From Croceibacterium xixiisoli (GTDB taxonomy: Bacteria > Pseudomonadota > Alphaproteobacteria > Sphingomonadales > Sphingomonadaceae): DNA of 64,000 nt. Under the pieces are notes generated by a model, which did not search any database, was not told the origin of the DNA, and saw only the letters and a list, made by a program, of their open reading frames with translations. Shown here one piece after another: positions 35,729 to 44,355 of the stretch. The stretch is taken from the NCBI RefSeq assembly GCF_009827305.1, contig NZ_WTYJ01000002.1, positions 744,001-808,000 on the forward strand. The letters are read 5' to 3'. Each line of letters starts with the position of its first letter. The stretch's first letter is position 1. The position numbers and the translations under genes are program-made.

Positions 35729-36243
35729 TACATGATCATCATTTAAATATATGGGTTAACAATGTGCAACAATTTCAGGATAAAAAATTTATAGTCTCGG
35801 GATTTCAATTCAACGGAGAATTCGGTTTTGGTGTCGAGGGAAAGAAATGCGATGAAGGAGAGTTTTTCCTAATATCCAGCTTTGGCAAAGAGCGAGTTTT
35901 TGCTGGTATTTCCTATGTTCATACGCGAGATCAGCATATGACTTGGTCATTGTCTGGGCCACAAATTCCTCAATCACCATTCTTGATTACATCATGTCAA
36001 GATATCGAGTATTTCGAATGTGGTTTCGTAGAATTTTTTCCATCCGGGGAGGCTGAAAAAATATTCTCTAGAGATGGAGAGAGAAATTATCCTATTTTAT
36101 CAAAATCATTTATAGGAATTTTAAGATTTGGATATGATGGTTTTTTCATGTTCAAGTATTATTTTAAAGAAAAACCATATTTAGAAGAAAAAGTATTCTT
36201 CTCAGAATGGAATATTGAAGCCGGTTTGGTTACAGGATTATAA
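35725..36243 (+). CDS. AT-rich orphan protein of unknown function
   Basis: About 172 residues from ATG 35725; the frame extends back to a TTG at 35659. Base composition drops sharply below that of everything around it, with many AAA, ATT and TTT codons, which points to recent transfer. The product is rich in Phe, Gly, Lys and aromatic residues (QFNGEFGFGVEGKK, FFMFKYYFKEKPY), has no signal peptide or clear membrane helix and looks like a small beta-rich soluble protein. I recognise no family. The pattern resembles small immunity or effector-partner proteins, but there is no toxin beside it. Confidence 0.6.
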   Translation: MIHDHHLNIWVNNVQQFQDKKFIVSGFQFNGEFGFGVEGKKCDEGEFFLISSFGKERVFAGISYVHTRDQHMTWSLSGPQIPQSPFLITSCQDIEYFECGFVEFFPSGEAEKIFSRDGERNYPILSKSFIGILRFGYDGFFMFKYYFKEKPYLEEKVFFSEWNIEAGLVTGL

Positions 36244-36259
36244 GTTCATAAGTTTAGCA

Positions 36260-36805
36260 CTAGAATTGCGTAGACTCACGGACAAAATCCTCTTCGGTCG
36301 GCACCCGCACGCTTTCATCCGCGCTGTCCCACAGTCGCGACAGTCGCAGCGCTTTGGCAAACTGAAAATACACCTCGCGCACCGTCACCACGATGACGCA
36401 ACGGGGAACTTTCCCGTCGTGCATAAACGATTGCGTCAGTTCCGCGTCGGCCGTCACCACAGCTGTGCCGTTCACCCGCACCACATTGTTGCTGCCCGGA
36501 ACCATGAACAGCAGGCTTGCGCGCCCGTCCGTCACGATGTTCCTCAGCGAATCCAGCCGATTGTTGCCGCGCCAATCGGGCAGCAGCAGGGTGGTGTCGC
36601 CCGCAATCCGCACCACAGCTGCGCTGTCGCCGCGCGGACTGGCATCGGTGCCATCGGGCCCGACAGTGGTCAGCACCACGAACCGCGCTTGGCTGATCCA
36701 TTGCCGATACGCCGGGGTCAGATGGCGGGCGACCTTGGCCAGCGCATCAGGCCGGGCCGCGCCATACAGGCTTTCCAGTTCCGCAATGCTCGCGATCTCC
36801 TGCAC
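36260..36805 (-). CDS. Pyridoxamine 5'-phosphate oxidase-like flavoprotein
   Basis: About 181 residues with the split-barrel FMN-binding fold: WISQARFVVLTTVGPDGTDASPRGD, then LLLPDWRGNNRLDSLRNIV and ASLLFMVPGSNNVVRVNGTAVV. The family includes many reductases of unknown substrate besides true PNPOx; the length and the DASPRGD segment match the MSMEG_1061-type subgroup. GTG at 36805 with GGAGAG upstream is chosen; the frame is open to a GTG at 36850. Converges on the AT-rich orphan and is divergent from ilvD. Confidence 0.85.
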   Translation of the reverse strand: MQEIASIAELESLYGAARPDALAKVARHLTPAYRQWISQARFVVLTTVGPDGTDASPRGDSAAVVRIAGDTTLLLPDWRGNNRLDSLRNIVTDGRASLLFMVPGSNNVVRVNGTAVVTADAELTQSFMHDGKVPRCVIVVTVREVYFQFAKALRLSRLWDSADESVRVPTEEDFVRESTQF

Positions 36806-36976
36806 AATTCTCTCCGCCCGGCCATTCCGGGTGACGCGGCCATAGCACACCCGCCGGGGTGACTGTCATCCGCCTGCAATGCGTTCTTCCGCTGATTGCG
36901 CACATGTTATAGGGGCGCGGGTTACCGGGGCTCTGTCTCATCCCCATATATGAATTCAGCAATCTGGAAGCGTTCT

Positions 36977-38839
36977 ATGCCTGCCTATCGTTCACGCACC
37001 TCCACCCATGGCCGCAACATGGCCGGCGCGCGCGGTCTCTGGCGTGCGACGGGGATGAAGGATGGCGATTTCGGCAAGCCGATCATCGCCGTCGTCAACA
37101 GCTTCACCCAGTTCGTGCCGGGCCATGTCCACCTCAAGGATCTGGGCCAGCTCGTCGCGCGGGAAATTGAGGCGGCCGGGGGCGTGGCCAAGGAATTCAA
37201 CACCATAGCTGTGGATGATGGCATCGCCATGGGGCATGACGGCATGCTCTACAGCCTGCCCAGCCGCGATCTGATCGCCGACAGCGTCGAATATATGGTC
37301 AATGCCCATTGCGCCGATGCGATGGTGTGCATTTCCAATTGCGACAAGATCACCCCCGGCATGCTGATGGCCGCGCTGCGGATCAATATCCCGGTCGTGT
37401 TCGTGTCCGGCGGCCCGATGGAAGCGGGCAAGGTGATCCTGAATGGCAAGGAACACGCGCTCGATCTGGTCGATGCCATGGTCGCCGCAGCGGATGAGAG
37501 CATGAGCGATGAAGACGTCGCCGCCATCGAACGCTCTGCCTGCCCCACCTGCGGCAGCTGCTCGGGCATGTTCACCGCCAATTCGATGAACTGCCTGACG
37601 GAAGCACTGGGCCTGTCGCTGCCCGGCAATGGCTCTCAGCTGGCGACCCATTCGGACCGCAAGCAGCTGTTCGAACGGGCCGGGCGGCTGGTCGTCACGC
37701 TGGCGCGTCGCTACTACGAAGAAGACGATCTCAGCGTCCTGCCGCGCAGCATCGCCGGCTTCCATGCCTTTGAAAATGCGATGTCGCTGGATATCGCCAT
37801 GGGTGGTTCGACCAACACCGTGCTGCATCTGCTGGCCGCCGCGCATGAGGCGGGGGTCGATTTCACCATGGCCGATATCGATCGGCTGTCGCGCAAGGTG
37901 CCGGTGCTGTGCAAGGTCGCCCCGGCCAAGGCGGACGTTCATATGGAAGATGTGCACCGCGCCGGCGGCATCATGGCCATTCTGGGCCAGATGGAAACGG
38001 CCGGCCTGATCAATGCCGCGCTGCCCACGGTTCACAGCCCGACCATGGCCGATGCGCTGGATGATTGGGATGTCAGCCGCACCCGCAACAACAAGGTGCA
38101 TGAATTCTACGCCGCCGCCCCCGGCGGTGTGCCGACGCAGACGGCCTTCAGCCAGTCGCGCCGCTGGGAATCGCTCGATCTGGACCGCGAAACCGGGGTC
38201 ATCCGTTCGGCAGAGCACGCCTTCAGCCAGGATGGCGGGCTTGCCGTGCTGTCCGGCAATATCGCTATCGACGGCTGCATCGTGAAGACTGCCGGGGTGG
38301 ATGATTCCATCCTCAAGTTCGCCGGCCCGGCCAAGGTGTATGAAAGCCAGGATGCCACCGTTGCCGCCATTCTGGCCGGGGACGTGGTTGCCGGCGATGT
38401 CGTGGTGATCCGTTACGAAGGACCGCGTGGCGGGCCGGGCATGCAGGAAATGCTCTACCCCACCAGCTATCTGAAGTCGAAGGGGCTGGGCGCCGCCTGC
38501 GCGCTGATCACCGATGGCCGTTTTTCCGGCGGCACCTCGGGCCTGTCGATCGGCCATGTCTCGCCCGAAGCGGCCGAAGGCGGCACCATCGGGTTGGTGG
38601 AAAATGGCGATATCATCAATATCGACATCCCCGGCCGCACGATCACGCTGGATGTCAGCGACGATGTGCTGGCAGCCCGCCGCGCTGCGATGGAGGCAAA
38701 GGGCGCCAGCGCCTGGCAACCGGCCAAACCGCGCCCGCGCAAGGTGTCCGTCGCGCTGCAGGCCTATGCCGCCATGACCACCAGCGCCGCGCGCGGGGCG
38801 GTCCGCGACGTGACCCAGATCACCCAGAAGCGCGGCTGA
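36977..38839 (+). CDS. ilvD: Dihydroxy-acid dehydratase
   Basis: IlvD makes 2-oxo acids from 2,3-dihydroxy acids, the third step of isoleucine and valine synthesis. The 620-residue product has the iron-sulphur cysteines in [11 protein letters not shown] and [20 protein letters not shown]-type segments, and the C-terminal [24 protein letters not shown] at 36977 (MPAYRSRTS) gives the family length and has GGAAG upstream; the frame is open back to 36896. A 14-bp-stem hairpin follows 21 bp after the stop. Confidence 0.97.
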   Translation: MPAYRSRTSTHGRNMAGARGLWRATGMKDGDFGKPIIAVVNSFTQFVPGHVHLKDLGQLVAREIEAAGGVAKEFNTIAVDDGIAMGHDGMLYSLPSRDLIADSVEYMVNAHCADAMVCISNCDKITPGMLMAALRINIPVVFVSGGPMEAGKVILNGKEHALDLVDAMVAAADESMSDEDVAAIERSACPTCGSCSGMFTANSMNCLTEALGLSLPGNGSQLATHSDRKQLFERAGRLVVTLARRYYEEDDLSVLPRSIAGFHAFENAMSLDIAMGGSTNTVLHLLAAAHEAGVDFTMADIDRLSRKVPVLCKVAPAKADVHMEDVHRAGGIMAILGQMETAGLINAALPTVHSPTMADALDDWDVSRTRNNKVHEFYAAAPGGVPTQTAFSQSRRWESLDLDRETGVIRSAEHAFSQDGGLAVLSGNIAIDGCIVKTAGVDDSILKFAGPAKVYESQDATVAAILAGDVVAGDVVVIRYEGPRGGPGMQEMLYPTSYLKSKGLGAACALITDGRFSGGTSGLSIGHVSPEAAEGGTIGLVENGDIINIDIPGRTITLDVSDDVLAARRAAMEAKGASAWQPAKPRPRKVSVALQAYAAMTTSAARGAVRDVTQITQKRG

Positions 38840-38860
38840 TCCAGTTGATGTGTCTGTCAT

Positions 38861-38894
38861 GGAGGCGGCGGCGCGCTGGTGCGCCGCCGCCTCC
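38861..38894. terminator. Large GC hairpin after ilvD
   Basis: GGAGGCGGCGGCGC / GCGCCGCCGCCTCC, a perfect 14-bp stem with a six-base loop, lies between ilvD and the NAD(P)HX repair gene. There is no T-tract, so it may terminate, pause or protect the ilvD 3' end, and it sits only 19 bp before the next start codon. Confidence 0.5.
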
Positions 38895-38913
38895 ATTGGT
38901 GTATGGCGTGCCC

Positions 38914-40305
38914 ATGCCGATGTCTGATCCGATCCTGGCCGTGGCGCAGATGCGCGCCGCCGAACAGCAGTTGATCGATGACGGGACTGATGTGCATGAA
39001 TTGATGCGCCGGGCCGGGCAGGGCGCGGCCGCCTGGGTCTGGCGCATGGCGGCCGGCCGCCCGGTTACCGTCCTGTGCGGCCCCGGCAACAATGGCGGCG
39101 ATGGCTATGTCCTGGCCAAATGGCTCCGCGCCAAAGGCTCGCCCGTCTGCGTGATCGCCCTGCAACCACCCCGCACCGACGCTGCCCGCCGCGCAGCCGA
39201 GCTCTATGGCGGCCCAGTACAGCCATCCGCTGGCGATATTTCGGGCGATATTCTGGTCGAATGCCTGTTCGGCACCGGCCAGAACCGCCCGCTCGATGTA
39301 GCTACCCAAGCCTTGCTCGATCATTGCGTCGCACGGCATCGCCGGGTGGTGGCAATCGATCTGCCGGCCAATGTCGACGCTGACAGCGGCGCCCTGCTCG
39401 GGCCTGTTGCCACCCAGGCGATGACCCTGGCGCTGGGCGCCTGGAAGCCGGCCCATTGGCTGATGCCCGCCGCCATGCATATGGGCTTGCGCCAGCGGGT
39501 GGAGATCGGGCTCGCACCCATCACCGGCGGCTTGCGGCTGGCGTTGTCCGATCCCCTGAATGCCCCGGCGCCCGACGCCCACAAATACACCCGCGGCATG
39601 GTCGGCGTGATCGGCGGGGACATGCCCGGCGCCGCGCTGCTGGCGGCAAAGGCGGCCATGCATGGCGGCGCGGGTTACGTGAAACTGCTGCCCCAGCAAA
39701 CGCCTGCCGTCGTGCCCGATGCGTTGGTTGTCGACACGAAGCCGCTGCCTCATGCGCTGGACGATCCGCGTTTCGCTGCGCTCCTTGTCGGTCCGGGATT
39801 GGGGCGGGGCGATGCAGCTTTGGAGCGGCTGGCCAAGGTGCTGGCTGCCGCCCGCCCTACCGTCATCGATGCCGACGCGCTGCATCTGCTCGAACCCGGC
39901 ATGGTCAAAGGGCGCAGCGATCTGGTCGTCACCCCGCATGAGGGCGAACTGGCCCGGCTCTGCGCCCGCTTCGGAATTCCCGCTGGCAGCAAGCTCGCCC
40001 GCGTGCAGGCGCTCAGCCAGGTATCCGGCCTGACCGTGCTGGCCAAGGGACCGGACACGGTTCTGGCAGCAGCGGACGGATATTGCGCCATCCTGCCGCC
40101 TGCTACGCCCTGGCTTTCGACCGCCGGAACCGGCGATGTGCTGGCCGGATTGCTGGCCAGTCGGCTCGCGACCGGGGCGGCGCCCGTGCGTGCTGCGGCG
40201 CAGGCCAGCCGTATCCATGCGCAGGCAGCGCGCGCTTCCGGCGCGGCCTGGAACGCCGACGGGCTTGTGAAGGCGCTCCCCGCTGCCTACGCGGCTTTGT
40301 TGTGA
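38914..40305 (+). CDS. nnr: Bifunctional NAD(P)HX epimerase/dehydratase
   Basis: About 463 residues. The N-terminal YjeF_N domain (NAD(P)HX epimerase; CGPGNNGGDGYVLAKWL near residue 52, LFGTGQNRPL) and the C-terminal carbohydrate-kinase-like ADP/ATP-dependent NAD(P)HX dehydratase (KYTRGMVGVIGGDMPGAALLA, VTPHEGELARL, STAGTGDVLAGLLA) together repair hydrated nicotinamide cofactors. ATG 38914 and ATG 38920 are both possible. The stop overlaps the next start (GTGA). Confidence 0.95.
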   Translation: MPMSDPILAVAQMRAAEQQLIDDGTDVHELMRRAGQGAAAWVWRMAAGRPVTVLCGPGNNGGDGYVLAKWLRAKGSPVCVIALQPPRTDAARRAAELYGGPVQPSAGDISGDILVECLFGTGQNRPLDVATQALLDHCVARHRRVVAIDLPANVDADSGALLGPVATQAMTLALGAWKPAHWLMPAAMHMGLRQRVEIGLAPITGGLRLALSDPLNAPAPDAHKYTRGMVGVIGGDMPGAALLAAKAAMHGGAGYVKLLPQQTPAVVPDALVVDTKPLPHALDDPRFAALLVGPGLGRGDAALERLAKVLAAARPTVIDADALHLLEPGMVKGRSDLVVTPHEGELARLCARFGIPAGSKLARVQALSQVSGLTVLAKGPDTVLAAADGYCAILPPATPWLSTAGTGDVLAGLLASRLATGAAPVRAAAQASRIHAQAARASGAAWNADGLVKALPAAYAALL

Positions 40306-41513
40306 CTGAAGCTGAAACAATTCTCCGAATCGCGTCCAAGGGCGACGGCGTAACCGCATCCGGCCGCCATGCGGCGCTGGCTGCTCCGGGTGATCTGCTG
40401 CATGGTGATGGGCGGGTGGAACCCGGCCCGCATCACGCAACGCCCCCCTGCCGCCATTTCCTTCACTGCGGCGGCTGCGAGCTGCAGCATTGCGACGATC
40501 CCAGCCTGATCGACTACATCACCGGCCGCGCGGTGTTCGTCGCCGCCAACAACGGCATCACGGCAGACAAGCTCGCCCCCACCCATCTGTCCCCGCCGCA
40601 CAGCCGCCGCCGCGCCAGCCTGCGCGCGCAGAACGGCGGCGGCCGGCCGGTCATCGGTTTTCGGGAGGCGGGGTCGCACCGCGTCATCGATCTGCGCGAA
40701 TGCACCATTCTGGCGCCCGAACTCTTCGCCCTGATCGAACCGCTGCGGCGCATGCTGGGCAAGCGGCGCGATCGCTATGGCTTTGATATCGTGCTGACCT
40801 TGGTTGACCAAGGGGTCGATTGCGCGATCAAGGGGCTGGAATTGGAAGGCCTCGAACAGACCGAGGCTTTGCTCGATTTCTGTCGCGACAACCGGCTGGC
40901 GCGCATGGCGCTGGACATGGGCTATGGCGCGGAAACCATGTGGGAACCCGAACCCGCGACGATCACCCTCTCGGGCGTGCGCGTCGATATGCCCAGCGGC
41001 GCTTTCCTGCAGGCGACGCCCGATGGCGAAGCGGCGCTCGTCGCTGCGGCGCGCGAATGGCTGGCCGATGCTCCGCGGGTGATGGATCTGTTTTCGGGCC
41101 TCGGAACCTTTGCCTTCGCCCTCGCCGATCGCTCTCAGGTGGTAGCGGTGGAGGCCGCGCGAGATGCGCATCTGGCATGCAGCATGGCAGCCAAACGCGC
41201 GAGGGTTCCGGTGGAAGCATCGCATCGCGATCTGTTCCGCAACCCCGTCCGGCCGGAGGAATTCAAGGGCTTCGACGGGGTGGTGCTCGATCCGCCGCGC
41301 GCCGGCGCGCGGGAGCAGGTGCTCCGGCTGGCCGGCAGCGATGTGCCGCGCATCGTCTATATCAGCTGCAATCCGTCAAGCTGGGGCCGCGATGCCAAGA
41401 CGCTGGTGGATGCCGGATATCGACTGGCCGAACTGCGCCCGGTTGGTCAGTTTCGCTGGTCCACCCATGTCGAACTGGCCAGCCTGTTCGTGAAGGATGC
41501 GGCGCAATCCTGA
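40302..41513 (+). CDS. TrmA/RlmD-family RNA (uracil-5-)-methyltransferase
   Basis: About 403 residues. It transfers a methyl group from SAM to C5 of a uracil in rRNA or tRNA. The N-terminal part binds a [4Fe-4S] cluster with CRHFLHCGGC and a later Cys in LRECTIL. The methyltransferase core has MDLFSGLGTFAFALAD, DPPRAGAREQVL and the catalytic Cys in VYISCNPSSWGRD. No TRAM domain is evident. Starts with GTG inside the stop of the NAD(P)HX repair gene. Which uridine it modifies cannot be told. Confidence 0.92.
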   Translation: MTEAETILRIASKGDGVTASGRHAALAAPGDLLHGDGRVEPGPHHATPPCRHFLHCGGCELQHCDDPSLIDYITGRAVFVAANNGITADKLAPTHLSPPHSRRRASLRAQNGGGRPVIGFREAGSHRVIDLRECTILAPELFALIEPLRRMLGKRRDRYGFDIVLTLVDQGVDCAIKGLELEGLEQTEALLDFCRDNRLARMALDMGYGAETMWEPEPATITLSGVRVDMPSGAFLQATPDGEAALVAAAREWLADAPRVMDLFSGLGTFAFALADRSQVVAVEAARDAHLACSMAAKRARVPVEASHRDLFRNPVRPEEFKGFDGVVLDPPRAGAREQVLRLAGSDVPRIVYISCNPSSWGRDAKTLVDAGYRLAELRPVGQFRWSTHVELASLFVKDAAQS

Positions 41514-41518
41514 CGGTT

Positions 41519-42295
41519 TTACGCCAAGGCGGCGATGATCTGGCGGAAAAGCCAGTCATTGTCCGCCGGATCGGAAAAGGCGTGATCGGCATCAGGGCGT
41601 GTGGTGACACGGTCATCCGCGCCGCCCCAGCCATCCCGAAATGCCTGCGCCGTCCGGTCGCGCCCGGCCAGCAGGAAGCGGATCGCGCCAGGATAGGCGG
41701 CGATGCCATTACGCATGTCCTGCAGCAGCGTGGTTGGCGGCGGGGGCGGGCGCAGCGCACGCACCACGCCGGATGCCAGCTTGCGTACCGATACGCCGCC
41801 GCTGACCAGCCGCAGCAATTCACGCGGATTGGCCAGCTTTTCGGCATAACGCGCGCGAATGGCGGCGGGCGGCATGGCGTCCGCCGGGGCATCCTCTTCA
41901 AAGGTCCAGGGGTTGGTCAGCACCAGCGCATCGCAACCGCCGCCGCCATTCAGCATCAGAGCGCTGGCGGCATCGCAATTGCCCAGACCAACCACTCGGG
42001 TCAGATCGGGACATTCGGCCCGGAACGCCTCCAGCGCGGCGGCAATATCTTCGCCATTGCCCAGAAAACCGGCGTTTTCGCCTTCGCTGTCGCCAATGCC
42101 GCGCCGATCGAACCTCATCACGGGAAATCCGGCCTCGGCCACGCGGGCAGCCAGCCGGGCCTGCCCGGAAAAGGCACCCGATCGCAGCTCATTTCCGCCG
42201 CTGACCAGCAGCAGCCCGCTGGTGCCGGAGGCGTCGTCCAAGGTTGCGGCCAGGGTGGATCCCGCGCAAACAAAGCTCAGATGGCGGCGGGTCAT
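41519..42295 (-). CDS. Hydrolase 1, exosortase A system-associated
   Basis: A 258-residue alpha/beta hydrolase of the kind found only in XrtA exopolysaccharide loci (hydr1_PEP type, from memory). The nucleophile elbow reads GLGNCDAAS, so the nucleophile is cysteine rather than serine. The oxyanion-side FDRRGIGDSEG and the C-terminal catalytic His in PDADHAFSDP are present. The substrate is unknown; an acyl or aminoacyl thioester on the neighbouring carrier protein is one idea. Last gene of the leftward operon; its ATG overlaps hydrolase 2 (ATGA). Confidence 0.9.
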   Translation of the reverse strand: MTRRHLSFVCAGSTLAATLDDASGTSGLLLVSGGNELRSGAFSGQARLAARVAEAGFPVMRFDRRGIGDSEGENAGFLGNGEDIAAALEAFRAECPDLTRVVGLGNCDAASALMLNGGGGCDALVLTNPWTFEEDAPADAMPPAAIRARYAEKLANPRELLRLVSGGVSVRKLASGVVRALRPPPPPTTLLQDMRNGIAAYPGAIRFLLAGRDRTAQAFRDGWGGADDRVTTRPDADHAFSDPADNDWLFRQIIAALA

Positions 42296-42957
42296 GCGGC
42301 CGCCGGCCTTCCGGCAATGATTGTCGCCAGGGCTGCGGCCTGCTGCGGGTTGTGATCGGGCTCAGCCCGCAGCCACAGGGCGCCGCCGCCGCCAAGATCT
42401 TCCTGCGCGATACGGCGCAGCGTGGCGAGGGGCTGGGCGCTTTCCAGGGCATGGATCATGCGGGGCCCCAGCTGCCAACCACCCAGTTCCAGCCCGGCGC
42501 TGCGCCCGGTCTCCAGCAGGCTTTCACGCGTTTCTTCGCGTCCTGCTTCCCGGCTGGCCAGCACGCGCGCGCGCAGCATGGCCCTCAGCAAGGCGGCACC
42601 GCCAATCGGCGCCAGTGCCCAGCCGGGATAGCCGGCCGGCGCAATCATCGCTCCACCGCGAAGGGCCAGCACATGGCTGGCGCCGAAATGGGTGATGGCC
42701 CGCTGCACATCGGCCTGCCATCCGGTCAGGGTCTGCGTCTGCAGTGGCGCCAGGCTCTCGTTGCAGCCGGGCAGATCGGGCAGGAAACAGTCGATTCCCT
42801 GCTGGTCCAGCAGGCGCATGGTCGCCACGGTGAAATGGCGCAGCTTGTTCGCCTCTTCAAACAGCGCCGGCAGCACCAGCACACGGATCACCCGACCGCG
42901 ATCGAAGGTCACGGCCAGCTCTGATCCGGCAGGTGAGCCAGGCCAGTCGGCCAGCAT
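42292..42957 (-). CDS. Hydrolase 2, exosortase A system-associated
   Basis: A 221-residue member of the hydr2_PEP type family, with an alpha/beta-hydrolase-like N-terminal half (RVLVLPALFEEANKLRHFT, DLPGCNES). Where the nucleophile should be, the sequence reads ALRGGAMIA, with no Ser, Cys or Asp, and no C-terminal catalytic His is evident. It may be a non-catalytic partner of hydrolase 1. Lies nine bases after the acyl carrier protein gene. Confidence 0.87.
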   Translation of the reverse strand: MLADWPGSPAGSELAVTFDRGRVIRVLVLPALFEEANKLRHFTVATMRLLDQQGIDCFLPDLPGCNESLAPLQTQTLTGWQADVQRAITHFGASHVLALRGGAMIAPAGYPGWALAPIGGAALLRAMLRARVLASREAGREETRESLLETGRSAGLELGGWQLGPRMIHALESAQPLATLRRIAQEDLGGGGALWLRAEPDHNPQQAAALATIIAGRPAAA

Positions 42958-42966
42958 GGTGGAGCG

Positions 42967-43275
42967 TCAGCCCTGTGCGCGCTTGGACTGGACGAAGGCC
43001 AGCAGCGCACCGAAAGTTTCCAGCATTTCGCCGTCAACCTCGTCATCCTCGATGACGATATCCAGCCGGTCCTCGATTTCGGTCAGCAGGCCGGCCACGG
43101 CCATGGAATCCATTTCGGGAAGATGGCCGAACAGGCCGGTGTTTCCGTCAATGGCGGCCACGCGGTCGTCATTCAGGCCCAGCACGTCGCGGAGCACGCC
43201 GCGCAGCGTGCGATCGACGAATGCCGCTTCGTCTGCTTCACTCGGCTGAGTGCCGTCCTGCGGATCAATGGTCAT
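42967..43275 (-). CDS. Acyl carrier protein of the exosortase A locus
   Basis: A 102-residue phosphopantetheine-binding protein. The attachment serine is Ser57 in PEMDSMAVAGLL, in the expected helix-2 position, with an acidic C-terminal part (EIEDRLDIVIEDDEVDGEM). It would carry an acyl or aminoacyl group as a thioester, probably loaded by the AMP-forming ligase encoded divergently. GAGGGG precedes the ATG at 43275. Confidence 0.92.
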   Translation of the reverse strand: MTIDPQDGTQPSEADEAAFVDRTLRGVLRDVLGLNDDRVAAIDGNTGLFGHLPEMDSMAVAGLLTEIEDRLDIVIEDDEVDGEMLETFGALLAFVQSKRAQG

Positions 43276-43347
43276 CGTTGCCCCTCTTTTCCGTTCCTTA
43301 CAAAGGGAAGCGGAACGGTAACCCGGCAAATCGGGTCATGGATTGCT

Positions 43348-44334
43348 CTAGACATCGCGTCGCCGCGAAACAAGCTGACGCAGCCAGCTTCGTGCGATCA
43401 CCGGCCAATTGCGCGGATTTTCCCGGCGCCACATGGTCAGCCGGTAACGCGGGCGGATGGTTTCCATCCAGTCCCGCTTGTAGGGATCGTTGCCCGTTCC
43501 GAAATCGACCAGTTCAACGCCATCATTATCAATAACTTCGGCGAACAGCGCCGCGGTCAGCGTGGTGCCGGCAGAAAGCGGCTTGGCGCTTTCGCGATGG
43601 GCGAGCTTGTGGATATAGGCCGTGCCGCCTTCCACCGTCCAGAATTGGGCCGCGATCACTACGCCATCATGCCGGGCCAGGCCGAACCGTATCCGCCCGG
43701 CACCTCCCTCCGCCATCGCAAACCGCCTCAGCAGCGCCGGATCGCCTTCCTCCGGCTTCCAGCTTTCGCGATAGACCGCTTCATATTCGTCCCATGCCTC
43801 GGCATTGAAACGGGTGAACAGTTCGACATCGACCTTTTTTGCCTTGCGCTTCAGCGTGGTGCGTAGCGCGCCGGGTCGATCGGCGAGGAACTGGGCATAG
43901 CTGCGCCCGCCCACCGGCAACACATGGTTGGTATCGCAAATCTCCCGCTGCACCAGCCAACCCGCTTTGCGAAAGGCGGTTTCCAGCCGACTGGCGGTGC
44001 CGTCTTCGTCGGGCAGCTTGTCCAGCACCATGGCAGGGGTCCGCCTCGCCAGGTCTTTCGCGAGCGATCCCAGCAAGGCGGGGCTTTGATCCCCGGCGGT
44101 CGCCATCGGGGCCCAGGTGAAGGCATACCAGTTGGACAAAGGGGTCAGCCTGCGACTGTGATCGGCCAGTGGCAGCGCCACAGCCTGGTCGCCATCCTGC
44201 GCCATGGCAAACAGCGGACGGTCGATGCCGGTTTCCAGCATGCCGAACCACTCTGTCCGGGCAAAGGGATTTTCCGCAATCCAGCCTTGCCCTTGCAGAT
44301 CGTTAACCGTCCGGTGATAGCTGATCGCTGTCAC
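43348..44334 (-). CDS. GNAT/CelD-like acyltransferase of the exosortase A locus
   Basis: A 328-residue protein of the GNAT/BcsL(CelD)-like fold, similar in plan to FemAB proteins: LRTTLKRKAKKVDVELF in the middle, then YEAVYRESWKPEEGDPALLRRFA, AAQFWTVEGGTAYIHKLAHRESAKPLSAGTTLT-type core and FGTGNDPYKRDW. It probably transfers an acyl group, perhaps from the neighbouring carrier protein, to an amino sugar or small metabolite. The start is GTG at 44334 with GGAG nine bases upstream. First gene of the leftward operon, 21 bp from the divergent ligase gene. Confidence 0.86.
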   Translation of the reverse strand: MTAISYHRTVNDLQGQGWIAENPFARTEWFGMLETGIDRPLFAMAQDGDQAVALPLADHSRRLTPLSNWYAFTWAPMATAGDQSPALLGSLAKDLARRTPAMVLDKLPDEDGTASRLETAFRKAGWLVQREICDTNHVLPVGGRSYAQFLADRPGALRTTLKRKAKKVDVELFTRFNAEAWDEYEAVYRESWKPEEGDPALLRRFAMAEGGAGRIRFGLARHDGVVIAAQFWTVEGGTAYIHKLAHRESAKPLSAGTTLTAALFAEVIDNDGVELVDFGTGNDPYKRDWMETIRPRYRLTMWRRENPRNWPVIARSWLRQLVSRRRDV

Positions 44335-44355
44335 TCATTCTTCTCCAGGAATGCC

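Noticed and set aside
36992-38896. A 634-codon leftward open frame
   Set aside because: Antisense to ilvD, which is certain; the translated product is rich in Gly, His, Asp and Arg without domains.
38857-40440. A 527-codon leftward open frame
   Set aside because: Antisense to the NAD(P)HX repair gene, with no recognisable domain.
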